The translations under genes were made by a program, and so were the position numbers. The notes below the pieces were generated by a model. The model was not told the DNA's origin. It made no database searches and was given only the letters and a program-made list of their open reading frames with translations. DNA of 64,000 nt from Gammaproteobacteria bacterium (GTDB lineage Bacteria > Pseudomonadota > Gammaproteobacteria > Pseudomonadales > Azotimanducaceae). The first letter of the stretch is position 1. Every line of letters begins with the position of its first letter. Positions 17,995 to 27,405 of the stretch are shown here, one piece after another. The stretch lies in assembly GCA_012269545.1 (NCBI GenBank), contig JAAXKB010000040.1, forward strand, positions 109,818 through 173,817, given 5' to 3'.

Positions 17995-18999
17995 TTAGCG
18001 CCCCTTGAGCTTACGCTGATAAAAAGAGGGTGGCCGCTGGCCCGACTGTCGGGCCATGGTCAACAACAATTGCTCCAGCCCCAACCACGCATCCCCAATG
18101 CGTTGACCCTTGCCCTGCTGATCCAGCAGGGCACATTCAGCGAGCAACGCCTTGGGTGAAGGCCCGCTCCGAGCAAAGGCTTCCATTGTGCGCGCACGGG
18201 CCGGCGGCAATCTACGAGTTTGTCCCAAGCGGCGCAGCTGACTGGTCAGCGCGCCAAGCACAGCAAATAGACTACCTTTGTCCTCGCGTAAGGAGGCCAT
18301 AATTTTACTTACCCGAGTCCCCTGACCGGCCATGGCCGCGTCAATCAAATCAAAGCTATTAAAGCGGGAAGTATCTTCCAGACAGTTCAGCAACATATCT
18401 TGGGTGATGGGCTGACTCAGATTTTGCAGCGCGAGTTTCTCAACCTCCTGTGCAGCTGCCAACAGATTACCTTCAACGCGCTCACACAGCGCCATTAAGG
18501 CATCTCGCTCTAGGATCAGCTCACGAGATTTGAGCCGCTGATCCAGCCAGGCCGGCAACTCGCGGGGACCCAAGGGCCAGATCAGTACGACCGCACCGGT
18601 TGCTTCAATCGCTTTAAACCAAGCACTGTTGCGCTGTTTAGGCTGCAAACGCTCGGTGCGAATCAACAGCAGGGTTTCTGGGTTGCCAATACTGCCTGCA
18701 GCCCAATCGCGCAGTATTTCACTCGCTTCTTTATCGAACTTAGTGGACGGTATCCGCAGATCCAACACTTTGCGCTCAGCAAATAGCGACATGCTAGCGG
18801 CATCGTTCAACACGTCGTGCCACTTAAAACCGCTCTCTACATGATGAACGGAGCGTTCGGTGTAGCCCTGCTCCCGAGCTTTGCGGAGTACCGCATCGCA
18901 GGCTTCGCCCACCCGCAACGTTTCCTCTCCGCTAATCAGGTAGATACTGAGCAGCGATTGCTGCAGCGAGGCTTCCAGTTGATCGGTGTTAAGGGGCAT
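17995..18999 (-). CDS. holA: DNA polymerase III delta subunit HolA
   Basis: 334 residues, normal for HolA. N-terminal AAA+-like clamp-loader fold (VYLISGEETLRVGEACDAV matches the family), the L/IWPLGPRELPAWLDQRL linker, GNLLAAAQEVEKLAL and the C-terminal collar with LGALTSQLRRLGQTR and FYQRKLKGR. It opens the beta clamp during loading. Overlaps the end of lptE by 11 bases, the usual leuS-lptE-holA arrangement. Confidence 0.95.
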   Translation of the reverse strand: MPLNTDQLEASLQQSLLSIYLISGEETLRVGEACDAVLRKAREQGYTERSVHHVESGFKWHDVLNDAASMSLFAERKVLDLRIPSTKFDKEASEILRDWAAGSIGNPETLLLIRTERLQPKQRNSAWFKAIEATGAVVLIWPLGPRELPAWLDQRLKSRELILERDALMALCERVEGNLLAAAQEVEKLALQNLSQPITQDMLLNCLEDTSRFNSFDLIDAAMAGQGTRVSKIMASLREDKGSLFAVLGALTSQLRRLGQTRRLPPARARTMEAFARSGPSPKALLAECALLDQQGKGQRIGDAWLGLEQLLLTMARQSGQRPPSFYQRKLKGR

Positions 19000-19534
19000 T
19001 GCTCTTTACGTCACTTTCGCTGTCAGCGCTTGCCAGACCTGTCGTGGACCGTGTCAGTACGCTCAGTGCGCGCAGGATTTGGTTGGCTAACGCTTGCCGC
19101 ACGTCTTGCTCAACGGATGTTTGCTGCTGATAGCTACCCAGCAGTTGCGACCGATCCATGCGATAGGCCGTGCGCTGGCGCAACAAAATCTCGTCAGCAA
19201 GCAGATTACCTTTGCCGTCAAGAACGCTCAGCTCCAATGACGCAGTAGAGATGTTTTCAGCCACTCTGAGTTCGGCATTGACGGCCCCGTCTAGGGTTTC
19301 GGCCTGAAAGGATGAAATCCGCAGAGTCACATCAGCAGGCGCTGCCTCGCGGACTCCAGAGCGTTCCAGCGTGGCTTTGAGCACACGCTGAAAATCAGCA
19401 TACCCCGCGGACTGCTCTTGCTCGCTTACCAGCCGATAGGTCATGCCCTGAGCCAAACCCGCACCACGCAGCTGAAACCCACACCCTGCGACGGTCATCA
19501 TAATCACCAGCAAACTTACAGCACGGCAGAACAT
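18989..19534 (-). CDS. lptE: LPS assembly lipoprotein LptE
   Basis: 181 residues from ATG 19534. Signal peptide with lipobox AGC (MTVAGCGFQLRG), acylated Cys near residue 17, then the LptE motif GFQLRG and a DVTLRISSF strand; LRQRTAYRMDRSQLLG is typical of the middle. It plugs LptD in the outer membrane and binds LPS. The longer frame to 19660 runs into leuS and lacks a signal peptide at its start. Located between leuS (4-base gap) and holA (overlap). Confidence 0.93.
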   Translation of the reverse strand: MFCRAVSLLVIMMTVAGCGFQLRGAGLAQGMTYRLVSEQEQSAGYADFQRVLKATLERSGVREAAPADVTLRISSFQAETLDGAVNAELRVAENISTASLELSVLDGKGNLLADEILLRQRTAYRMDRSQLLGSYQQQTSVEQDVRQALANQILRALSVLTRSTTGLASADSESDVKSNAP

Positions 19535-19538
19535 CCGC

Positions 19539-21992
19539 TCAGCCCACCACGATATTGACAAGTTTGTTTGGCACGACAATTTCCTTCCGAATGGTCTTGC
19601 CTTCGATATGCCGCTGCACATTGGCATCAGCCTTAGCCGACGCCAATACCCCGGTTTCATCCAAGTCGGCGGCGACGTCGATCTGCCCCCGAACCTTACC
19701 GTTCACCTGAACCACCAAGGTCAAGGAATCTTGTTTCAGCGCCGAATCATCAACCGCCGGCCAGGGATACCCCACCAAGGGCTCGGTCATACCCAAGACC
19801 GTCCAAAGCTCGTGCGCAATATGCGGCGCAATGGGCGAGATAATGAGCACCCCACTGACCCAGGCTTCTTGCACCGCCGCACGGTCAGCATCGTTTGTGG
19901 CCTGCGTTTTACCCACAGTGTTCAGCAGCTCCATGACCGCGGAAACCACCGTATTGAACTGCTGCCGCCGACCGTAGTCGTCGTCCGCCTTCTGCAAAGT
20001 CTCATGGGTTTTTCGGCGCAGCGCCTTACCCTGAGGTGACAGCTGTGCTGCATCTAGGACCGGCACAGGTCCTGTCTCAGCGTGCTCATGCACCATATTC
20101 CAGAGGCGCTTTAAAAATCGCGCGGCTCCATCCAGTCCAGCCTCGCTCCATTCAAAGGATTGTTCCGGCGGCGCAGCGAACATCATCGCAGTGCGCACCG
20201 TGTCCGCACCGTAGCGGTCCAACAGTTTTTGCGGGTCACCGGCATCGCCCGCAGACTTCGACATTTTCTTGCCGTCTTGCAGAACCATGCCCAACATCAT
20301 CAGCTTTTTGAAGGGTTCATCCGCATCCACCAGACCCTCATCGCGCATGAGCTTGAAGTAAAAGCGTGCGTAAAGCAGGTGCAAGATCGCATGCTCAATG
20401 CCGCCAACGTAGTGATCGACCGGCGCCCAAAATTTCGCGCGCTCATCGACCATGGCCTTGGCATCCGGCGAGGCAAAACGCGCAAAGTACCAAGATGATT
20501 CCATGAACGTGTCAAAGGTGTCGGTTTCTCTTCGCGCCGGGCCGGAACACGTCGGGCAGGTCACCTGCAAAAACTCATCCATTTTATGCAAGGGTGAGGA
20601 AACACCCTCGAATGTCACTTCCGTCGGCAGTTCCACCGGCAGATCAGCCTCGGGAACGGGCTGCACGCCGCACGCATCACAGTGAATTACCGGGATGGGG
20701 CAACCCCAATAGCGTTGGCGTGATACACCCCAGTCGCGCAGTCGATAATTCGTCACAGAGCGGCCGGCCCCCCTGCCCTCAAGTGCGGTGACGATGGCGG
20801 CGAAGGCGTCGTCAAATGTTTTGCCGTCAAACTCGCCCGAATTCACCAACCGGCCTTTTTCAGTAAAAGCGGAAGCGGCAAGATCGCAGGCCTCATCCCC
20901 GGTGGGTTCAATCACCTGCACAATGTCAATGCCGTACTTTTGCGCAAATTCCCAATCACGCTGGTCGTGGCCGGGCACTGACATCACCGCCCCCGATCCG
21001 TATTCCATCAAGACAAAATTAGCGACCCATACCGGTAAAAGATCACCGGTCAGGGGATGCCGCACCTTCAGCTGGGTAGCGACGCCGGCCTTTTCCATCG
21101 TGGCCATATCGGCTTCCGCCGTGGTGTTCTGTTTGCACTGCTCGATAAATGCCGCAATCTCGGCATCGGTTTCGGCAGCCAATTTCGCCAACGGATGCTC
21201 GGCAGCCACAGCGACATAGGTCGCGCCCAACAGCGTATCGGGCCGAGTAGTAAATACCGTCAAGGTCTGCGCGGGATCGTGCTCGGTAACAAAATCGATT
21301 TCGGCACCTTCACTGCGACCAATCCAGTTTCGCTGCATGTTTTTAACCGATTCCGGCCAGCCCGGCATGTCGTCCAGTTCGTCCAGCAGTTCTTTCGCGT
21401 AGTCGGTGATTTTGAGAAACCACTGAGCCATCTCCCGACGCTCAACCACTGCGCCGGAACGCCAGCCCCGGCCATCTACCACCTGCTCGTTCGCCAGCAC
21501 GGTTTGATCTTCCGGATCCCAATTCACTACTGCGTTTTTGCGGTACACCATGCCTTTCTCGTAAAGGCGCAAAAACAACCACTGTTCCCAGTGATAATAG
21601 TCGCTGTCACACGTTGCGAACTCTCTGGACCAATCCATACCGAAGCCTAGGCGCTGCATTTGCGAGCGCATGTAATCGATATTGTCTCGCGTCCATTTTG
21701 CCGGCGGGATATTGTGCTTTATCGCTGCATTTTCTGCGGGCAAACCAAAGGCATCCCAGCCCATGGGGTGCAGGACGTTATAGCCCTTAAGGCGTCGGTA
21801 GCGAGCGATAACATCGCCCAAGGTATAGCAGCGCACATGGCCCATGTGCAGTCTGCCACTGGGGTACGGGAACATGGCCAGACAGTAATATTTTTCACCT
21901 GGCCTGTTCTCATCGCCAACAAAGCAGGCGCTGTGATCCCAGGCTTCTTGGGCTTTTTTTTCAACGATTTGTGGGTCGTACACTGGATTCAT
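19539..21992 (-). CDS. leuS: leucyl-tRNA synthetase
   Basis: 817 residues, slightly shorter than the E. coli enzyme. HIGH motif as PYPSGRLHMGH near 40-50, KMSKS as KKMSKSAGDAG, the CP1 editing domain with TTRPDTLLGATYVAVAAEHPL, and the zinc-type insertion. It charges tRNA-Leu. Start ATG 21992 (NPVYDPQIVEKKAQEAW) matches family N-termini; a TTG at 22034 is unlikely. Heads the leuS-lptE-holA operon, here separated from lnt by a divergent carbonic anhydrase gene. Confidence 0.97.
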   Translation of the reverse strand: MNPVYDPQIVEKKAQEAWDHSACFVGDENRPGEKYYCLAMFPYPSGRLHMGHVRCYTLGDVIARYRRLKGYNVLHPMGWDAFGLPAENAAIKHNIPPAKWTRDNIDYMRSQMQRLGFGMDWSREFATCDSDYYHWEQWLFLRLYEKGMVYRKNAVVNWDPEDQTVLANEQVVDGRGWRSGAVVERREMAQWFLKITDYAKELLDELDDMPGWPESVKNMQRNWIGRSEGAEIDFVTEHDPAQTLTVFTTRPDTLLGATYVAVAAEHPLAKLAAETDAEIAAFIEQCKQNTTAEADMATMEKAGVATQLKVRHPLTGDLLPVWVANFVLMEYGSGAVMSVPGHDQRDWEFAQKYGIDIVQVIEPTGDEACDLAASAFTEKGRLVNSGEFDGKTFDDAFAAIVTALEGRGAGRSVTNYRLRDWGVSRQRYWGCPIPVIHCDACGVQPVPEADLPVELPTEVTFEGVSSPLHKMDEFLQVTCPTCSGPARRETDTFDTFMESSWYFARFASPDAKAMVDERAKFWAPVDHYVGGIEHAILHLLYARFYFKLMRDEGLVDADEPFKKLMMLGMVLQDGKKMSKSAGDAGDPQKLLDRYGADTVRTAMMFAAPPEQSFEWSEAGLDGAARFLKRLWNMVHEHAETGPVPVLDAAQLSPQGKALRRKTHETLQKADDDYGRRQQFNTVVSAVMELLNTVGKTQATNDADRAAVQEAWVSGVLIISPIAPHIAHELWTVLGMTEPLVGYPWPAVDDSALKQDSLTLVVQVNGKVRGQIDVAADLDETGVLASAKADANVQRHIEGKTIRKEIVVPNKLVNIVVG

Positions 21993-22143
21993 GAACTGGG
22001 TCTTCTTACTACTCAAATGGGCCACAGGGGACAAGGCGACAGGATACCACCTCAGAGGCTAACCACGCGCGTTCCTGACGGGAGATTTCACTTTTCCTCT
22101 TTCAGGCGACCTCGCGACAAACCCAGTCAAATCAAATTTCGAA

Positions 22144-22160
22144 CTACGTCACATAACGTA
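22144..22160. promoter_or_regulatory. inverted repeat in the leuS/carbonic anhydrase divergent region
   Basis: TACGT-cacata-ACGTA at 22145-22160, about 95 bases before the carbonic anhydrase start and 150 before leuS. Five-base arms could be a regulator site but could equally be chance; no known operator is matched. Confidence 0.25.
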
Positions 22161-22255
22161 ACAAAACCAAGAAATCTGCTTGGTCAGCGAACGCGCCATC
22201 AGGGTTTTATCGTTATTTTAGGCACCGTTTGTTAACCAAAACTTCTGGAGATGCC

Positions 22256-23110
22256 ATGAAAATCCCTGCTCTTTTAACCGCGCTTATCTTGAGTCCTTTT
22301 GCTTGCGCTGTAACGCCCGAACCCGGCGATACAGGCGAGTTATCAAGGATTGAAGCGCAGCGGGCGTCCCTCGCAAAGGCCACTGAAAATGCCGGATTTG
22401 GTCCACAGTCTCCTCGCCATATTGGGGATGCTCGGGGCGAAAATCCGATCCAGTTCGCCACGGCACCACCCTTTACCGAGATGAATCTTTGCAACATCCA
22501 TTTCCACAAAAATGCTGAGCATGCCGGCGGCGAATTCACTCAATATGCGGGCGACGGAGACGGCCAGGGTTTTGAATCGGGTTACGTTTACTCGGGTATG
22601 TTAACGGCAGATGAAAACGAGCCCCTGCAAACGCCAGCGTGCCCCGGTACCCATGACGCCCTGCAATCCGGTGACACCATAGAGGTTCACTACGTATTCA
22701 GCACTGCTCCTGTAACACCCGGACCCACGCTGGGAGCATGTCTGAGCGAAGTCAACATTAACCCTCAGCTGAGGGTAGAGGCTCAGGTATTTGTCTTGGT
22801 AAACGACGATCAAGCCTTGGACTTTTCAAACCTGGCGGAAATAGATACGCGATCAGGTTACCAGCAAGCGCCAAACATTCCTGCCAACACTGGCAAACCA
22901 ATCGAGTACGCCGGCTCTACTACCGGCCCCGGCTACAACGAAGCTGGATCACCCTTGCAGGTGTCATGGAGCGTCCGTCCAGAAGTCGCCAAGCTAGACA
23001 TCGGCTCTGCGGCGCAGTGGTGCAAGGGCAATGTCTTTAACGAGGATCACGCCCACGGTGTCAGGAATTTGGTGGTCAACACCAAATTGCTCTCCCCCAT
23101 CGCCCACTAA
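22256..23110 (+). CDS. delta-class carbonic anhydrase, secreted
   Basis: 284 residues from ATG 22256, with GGAG five bases upstream; the longer frame to 22229 is not needed. Signal peptide (1-18, ending ACA). The core has NLCNIHFHKNAEHAGGEF (about 77-94), a histidine cluster (82, 84, 89) typical of delta carbonic anhydrases first known from diatoms, then a further His in EVHYVF, and DHAHGVRNLVVN near the C-terminus. Cys pairs fit periplasmic disulfides. It would interconvert CO2 and bicarbonate in the periplasm. It is on the opposite strand to, and splits, the lnt-leuS neighbourhood. Confidence 0.85.
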   Translation: MKIPALLTALILSPFACAVTPEPGDTGELSRIEAQRASLAKATENAGFGPQSPRHIGDARGENPIQFATAPPFTEMNLCNIHFHKNAEHAGGEFTQYAGDGDGQGFESGYVYSGMLTADENEPLQTPACPGTHDALQSGDTIEVHYVFSTAPVTPGPTLGACLSEVNINPQLRVEAQVFVLVNDDQALDFSNLAEIDTRSGYQQAPNIPANTGKPIEYAGSTTGPGYNEAGSPLQVSWSVRPEVAKLDIGSAAQWCKGNVFNEDHAHGVRNLVVNTKLLSPIAH

Positions 23111-23121
23111 AAGTTAAATTT

Positions 23122-24696
23122 TTAGCCCGTCTCGGACACGGCCCGTCTGAGACGGCCAAGGATCGCCAGCAGCATAAGTAGTACCGCAGCCAAAACGGGC
23201 CAGTCGCCAAAGTAAACATAGGGCGTCCTACCGGACATCACGGCAAATTCAGCGCGCAGCACGGCGGCTTCAAACTGGGGCAATCGAGCCACGATCTCGC
23301 CACGCTGATTGACCACACCAGTAATTCCGCTGTTGGTGGCGCGAAGCAGCCAGCGTCCATTTTCCAGCGCCCGCATTTGAGCAATTTGCATGTGTTGATG
23401 CGGGCCGATGGAACCACCAAACCACGTGTCATTGGACACCGTCAGCAGCAAACCACTGGTCGCCGCCTGTCTGCGCAGCGTATCGCCATAGGCAATTTCG
23501 TAGCAGATACCAGAAGCTGCCTCTACCGGATACTGCATTTCAGGCAGCTGCAAACGGATATTGGGCTGTCGCCGGAGGCCTGGCGTTGCTACCGACATCG
23601 GCAAATCAAAAAATTCGATGAGACCGCGCAGCAAATCTTGCAGCGGCACGTATTCGCCAAACGGCACCAAGTGATGTTTGGCGAATCGACCGCTAGCCAA
23701 GCCAAAGGCTTGAACGGTATTGAAGAATTGTGAGTTTTCGCCAATTCGCTGCTGCACATCCGGCATACCGATAATGACATTGGTCTGAGTGGTCTGTCCT
23801 TGCTCCTGCAGCGCCTCTACCGCCTGTTTGGCATCCCGACCGAAGAGCGTCAATGCCGCTTCAGGCCAAATCAGAACATCCGCATCCCAGTGCGCTGCAG
23901 ACAGGTCCATGTGTTTTCGCACGTTTGCGTACCGTTGGTCCGCATCCCATTTTACCGCCTGATCGATGTTGCCCTGCACCAATGCCACATCGTATCGATT
24001 TAGAGATTTTACCCAAGACACAGAATCCAGCGAATGACCCAATCCGCCTGAGATGAGCAGTACCGCCACAGCGTAGCCACGGTGTCGAGCGATCTGGGTC
24101 TTATCAACCATCGTTTGCAACAGCAGGCTACCCAGCACTGCCAGCAGGCTTACGCCCAGCACCCCGAACACGGGCGCGAATCCCTGTAATGGCGTGCCGA
24201 GCATCGCATGCCCGGCAAACAGCCAAGGAAAGCCGGTAAGAAACCACGTAAGCAGCCACTCCATAAGCAGCCACGAAGCGATAAAACCGATGCCCAGTAA
24301 ACCGCGCCCGAGGCTCTCGCTCGAACGCTTCAACGCGCCAACAAACCAGCCAATGGGCAGACAAAACAGGGCCATGAAAGCAACAAATGCCGCCACCAAG
24401 CAGCCAGCCAGTGCGGGCGAGGCTCCGCCGTATTGGTGAATACTGACATAGACCCAAGAAACGCCTACGCCATATTTACCAAGACCAAAAATCCAAGCCA
24501 ACAATGCCCAATGAGAGGAAGCGCGATTCAACAGCCACCAAAAGCAAGCGACCGAGACAAAGAGCAGCGGAAACCACTGGAAGGGAGCAAAGGACAGCGG
24601 GTAGATCGCACCAGCCGCCATCGCCAACACTGCGAGCAGCGGAAAGGACACAGCGTTATCGACCGATTGATTACTGCCGCTGGCCGAATTCACCAC
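23122..24696 (-). CDS. lnt: apolipoprotein N-acyltransferase Lnt
   Basis: 524 residues: about seven N-terminal membrane helices, then a periplasmic nitrilase domain with the catalytic triad E279 (LIWPEAAL), K340 (FAKHHLVPFGEY) and C398 (SGICYEIAYGD). It adds the third acyl chain to lipoproteins, consistent with LptE nearby. Starts with GTG 24696, GAGG four bases upstream; six bases after the corC stop, so same operon. Confidence 0.95.
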   Translation of the reverse strand: MVNSASGSNQSVDNAVSFPLLAVLAMAAGAIYPLSFAPFQWFPLLFVSVACFWWLLNRASSHWALLAWIFGLGKYGVGVSWVYVSIHQYGGASPALAGCLVAAFVAFMALFCLPIGWFVGALKRSSESLGRGLLGIGFIASWLLMEWLLTWFLTGFPWLFAGHAMLGTPLQGFAPVFGVLGVSLLAVLGSLLLQTMVDKTQIARHRGYAVAVLLISGGLGHSLDSVSWVKSLNRYDVALVQGNIDQAVKWDADQRYANVRKHMDLSAAHWDADVLIWPEAALTLFGRDAKQAVEALQEQGQTTQTNVIIGMPDVQQRIGENSQFFNTVQAFGLASGRFAKHHLVPFGEYVPLQDLLRGLIEFFDLPMSVATPGLRRQPNIRLQLPEMQYPVEAASGICYEIAYGDTLRRQAATSGLLLTVSNDTWFGGSIGPHQHMQIAQMRALENGRWLLRATNSGITGVVNQRGEIVARLPQFEAAVLRAEFAVMSGRTPYVYFGDWPVLAAVLLMLLAILGRLRRAVSETG

Positions 24697-24702
24697 AGGA
24701 CC

Positions 24703-25584
24703 TCAGTCTTGCGGTGTTCGCTGGATCGGCTCCGGCGTATCAACTCGCAACAGCCGCAACCGCCGGGAATCCGCATTCAGCACCTCAAATCGCAGGACCC
24801 CGATTTCAACGGATTCGCCCAACTCAGGCACATGCCCGAAGGCCTGCAAAACAATGCCACCGATGGTGTCGAATTCATGATCGGAAAAATCTTGGCTGAA
24901 ATAGTCGTTGAAATCCTCAATCGTCGTGGTGGCTTTCACATGAAACGAACGCGGCTCAAGCTGTTTAACGAAACTGTCATCATCGACATCGTGCTCGTCT
25001 TCAATCTCGCCAACGATTTGTTCTAGCACGTCTTCAATGGTGACAGCGCCAGATATTTGCCCGTACTCGTCCACCACCAACGCCATATGATTACGGTTCG
25101 TACGAAACTCTTGCAGCAAAACATTGAGCCGCTTGCTTTCCGGCACAACCGCTGCAGGCCTGATGCTGTCTTTCATCGTGAAGCGCTGAGCACTGTCCTG
25201 CAGCACCAAGGGCAACAGATCTTTGGCGTGCAGGATGCCTTTGATGTCATCAAGATCATCACCAGTAACAGGGAAACGTGAATGTCGAGATTCGATCACA
25301 GTAGACAGAAATTCCGCTGGTTGCTGATCTTCCTGCACGACTACCAAGGCTGAGCGGGGAATCATAATGTCCCGGGCGTGCATATCGCTGACATGCAGGG
25401 CTCCAAAGATCATGTTCAAAGCATCGACTTCGATCAGCTGACGGCGCGCCGCGTCCTGCAACATCTCCAACAGCTCAGAAACGTTGTCCGGCTCATCAGA
25501 GAACAGATCGCCAAGCCACTCGCGCATGCTTCGGCGTTGAGGCTTATCTGCAGCGTCGCTACCGAGATCCTGTTGGTCACTCAT
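24703..25584 (-). CDS. corC: CorC/HlyC-type CBS-domain protein
   Basis: 293 residues from ATG 25584; an upstream TTG-type extension to 25644 is not conserved. Two CBS domains (about 70-190: MIPRSALVVVQEDQ, SRHSRFPVTGDDLDDIKGILHAKDLL, VVDEYGQISGAVTIEDVLEQIVGEIEDEHD) and a C-terminal CorC_HlyC FAD-like domain (TIGGIVLQAFGHVPELGE). Cytoplasmic CorC proteins are linked to Mg2+/Co2+ efflux. Standard place between ybeY and lnt. Confidence 0.93.
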   Translation of the reverse strand: MSDQQDLGSDAADKPQRRSMREWLGDLFSDEPDNVSELLEMLQDAARRQLIEVDALNMIFGALHVSDMHARDIMIPRSALVVVQEDQQPAEFLSTVIESRHSRFPVTGDDLDDIKGILHAKDLLPLVLQDSAQRFTMKDSIRPAAVVPESKRLNVLLQEFRTNRNHMALVVDEYGQISGAVTIEDVLEQIVGEIEDEHDVDDDSFVKQLEPRSFHVKATTTIEDFNDYFSQDFSDHEFDTIGGIVLQAFGHVPELGESVEIGVLRFEVLNADSRRLRLLRVDTPEPIQRTPQD

Positions 25585-25653
25585 AGGCGTTCGTTGCCAT
25601 GTTTTACGTTTATCCGTTTTAGGTAAGGGTTTGGCGAATTGCAAGCCGCGAGG

Positions 25654-26208
25654 TTAAGCATCAGCAGCCTCGCTTACATAGGGGTCAGCAATACCCATCT
25701 GCGCCAACGCAGCGCACTCAGTTTTTTCCATCGCCAACGCCTCTGCTGGAGCCTCGTGCTCCCACCCCAGCAAGTGCAGTACGCCATGAATAAACAAGTG
25801 GCTTAGGTGATGGTTGGTCGTTTTCTGTTGCTGGCGAGCTTCTCGCACAACAATAGGCCAACAAATCGCTAAATCCCCGAGCGGCAATACCGGCTGTTCA
25901 CCCATGGATCTACCACCTGCCGCAACCGGGAATACGGCCTCGGACTCCTGCAGCGCAAAGCTCAAAACATTTGTCGGTTTGTCCCTGCCACGATAGTCAC
26001 GATTCAGCGCCTGAGATTCAGCTTCACCGCACAAACGAACACACACGTCGCGAGACAGACCGAGGAGACCAACTTCAGGCAACGTTTGCGCTAATGCCAT
26101 CAGACAGGCGGTTAGCTCGTTCCGCAGAATTTCCGCTGGCACATCATCGAGCTCGTCCGCAATTTGTATGTCCAATGAAAATGTCGACGACGGGGGCAAG
26201 CCTTTCAC
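25654..26208 (-). CDS. ybeY: rRNA maturation endoribonuclease YbeY
   Basis: 184 residues. The zinc motif HGVLHLLGWEH supplies His at 141, 145 and 151; RDYRGRDKPTNVLSFALQE and LGDLAIC are the other family blocks. It processes 16S rRNA 3' ends and takes part in 70S quality control. GTG start at 26208 overlaps the TAG of ybeZ (TAGTG), so translation is coupled. Confidence 0.95.
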   Translation of the reverse strand: MKGLPPSSTFSLDIQIADELDDVPAEILRNELTACLMALAQTLPEVGLLGLSRDVCVRLCGEAESQALNRDYRGRDKPTNVLSFALQESEAVFPVAAGGRSMGEQPVLPLGDLAICWPIVVREARQQQKTTNHHLSHLFIHGVLHLLGWEHEAPAEALAMEKTECAALAQMGIADPYVSEAADA

Positions 26209-27323
26209 TATCGCCTTCCGTTGCCCCGCCGATCGTCGCTTTGTCGCTCGCGGTCGTCACCCTGATACGACTCATAAGCATCAACAATCTTCTGTACCAG
26301 CGGATGCCGAACCACATCCTTAGAGCCAAAGTGAGTGAATTCGATGCCGGCCACTTGCGCAAGCACATCTCGCACATTGGTTAATCCCGATTGCTCGCCA
26401 CGCGGCAAGTCGATCTGAGTAATATCACCCGTCACAACCGCAGTTGAACCAAACCCGATTCGAGTGAGAAACATCTTCATTTGTGCAACCGTAGTGTTTT
26501 GCGACTCGTCCAAAATAATGAATGCATTGTTCAGTGTGCGCCCGCGCATGTAAGCCAGCGGGGCAACCTCGATGATGTTGCGCTCGATGTATTTGTTTAC
26601 CCGCTCCACGCCCAACATTTCGTAAAGCGCGTCGTAAAGTGGGCGCAGGTACGGATCGATTTTTTGCGCCAGATCGCCCGGCAAAAAACCGAGTTTTTCA
26701 CCCGCCTCTACCGCCGGCCGAACCAGCAATATCCGAGAGACCTGTTGCGACTCCAGTGCCTCAACCGCACAGGCTACCGCTAGGTACGTTTTGCCGGTGC
26801 CTGCAGGACCAATCCCGAAATTAATGTCGTTCTTACGAACGGCTCTGCAATAACCCAGCTGATTCGCACCCCGCGGTTTGATCGATTTCTTCGGCGTGCG
26901 AATGACCAACTCACCCGTAGTGCCTGACTTATCGCCTCCGGATTCTGCGCTGCGGTCCGCATCGCTCATCACCACGACGGGAGCGCCTTGATCACTGGTG
27001 CGAGCGTCATTGTTCTGAGCAATCAGATCATCCAAACCCGCCTGCTGCAAAAACAAATGCACGAAGTCAGGTTCAATGGCGTCTCGACCAACCGTTTCCC
27101 GATAGAGTTGGTGCAGCAGGGCTTCCGCCGCCTGCACAGCTTTCGGAATTCCACTGAGCTGGAACTCGTTACCGCGGCTACGAATACTCACACCCAGACG
27201 TTTTTCCAAGTGTTTGATATTTTGATCTACGGGTCCCACCAAGGCGGACAAACGCAGAGGGTCATTGGGTTCTAGGACGATTTTCTTCGCCAAAGTTGCG
27301 GGGGAATCAGGAGTATCTTGCAA
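26208..27323 (-). CDS. ybeZ: PhoH-family ATPase YbeZ
   Basis: 371 residues. Walker A GPAGTGKT at 172-179, Walker B FIILDESQNTT, and TRIGFGSTAVVTGDITQIDLP, the PhoH signature block. Partner of YbeY in rRNA metabolism. The TTG start at 27323 has GGTGA close upstream; no ATG lies nearby, so the exact start is uncertain. C-terminal tail is rich in Arg/Asp (DDRERQSDDRRGNGRR). In the miaB-ybeZ-ybeY-corC-lnt operon. Confidence 0.94.
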   Translation of the reverse strand: MQDTPDSPATLAKKIVLEPNDPLRLSALVGPVDQNIKHLEKRLGVSIRSRGNEFQLSGIPKAVQAAEALLHQLYRETVGRDAIEPDFVHLFLQQAGLDDLIAQNNDARTSDQGAPVVVMSDADRSAESGGDKSGTTGELVIRTPKKSIKPRGANQLGYCRAVRKNDINFGIGPAGTGKTYLAVACAVEALESQQVSRILLVRPAVEAGEKLGFLPGDLAQKIDPYLRPLYDALYEMLGVERVNKYIERNIIEVAPLAYMRGRTLNNAFIILDESQNTTVAQMKMFLTRIGFGSTAVVTGDITQIDLPRGEQSGLTNVRDVLAQVAGIEFTHFGSKDVVRHPLVQKIVDAYESYQGDDRERQSDDRRGNGRR

Positions 27324-27405
27324 GGTTCACCAATAGGATTGCGATTATCTAAGCCTACTACTCATCAGCAAAGTTCATAGCGATTTATAGGCTAGCAATT
27401 TCTGG

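Noticed and set aside
23125..23157. GCCCGTCTC/GAGACGG inverted repeat after the carbonic anhydrase gene
   Set aside because: It lies within the end of lnt coding sequence and has no T-run; not accepted as a terminator.
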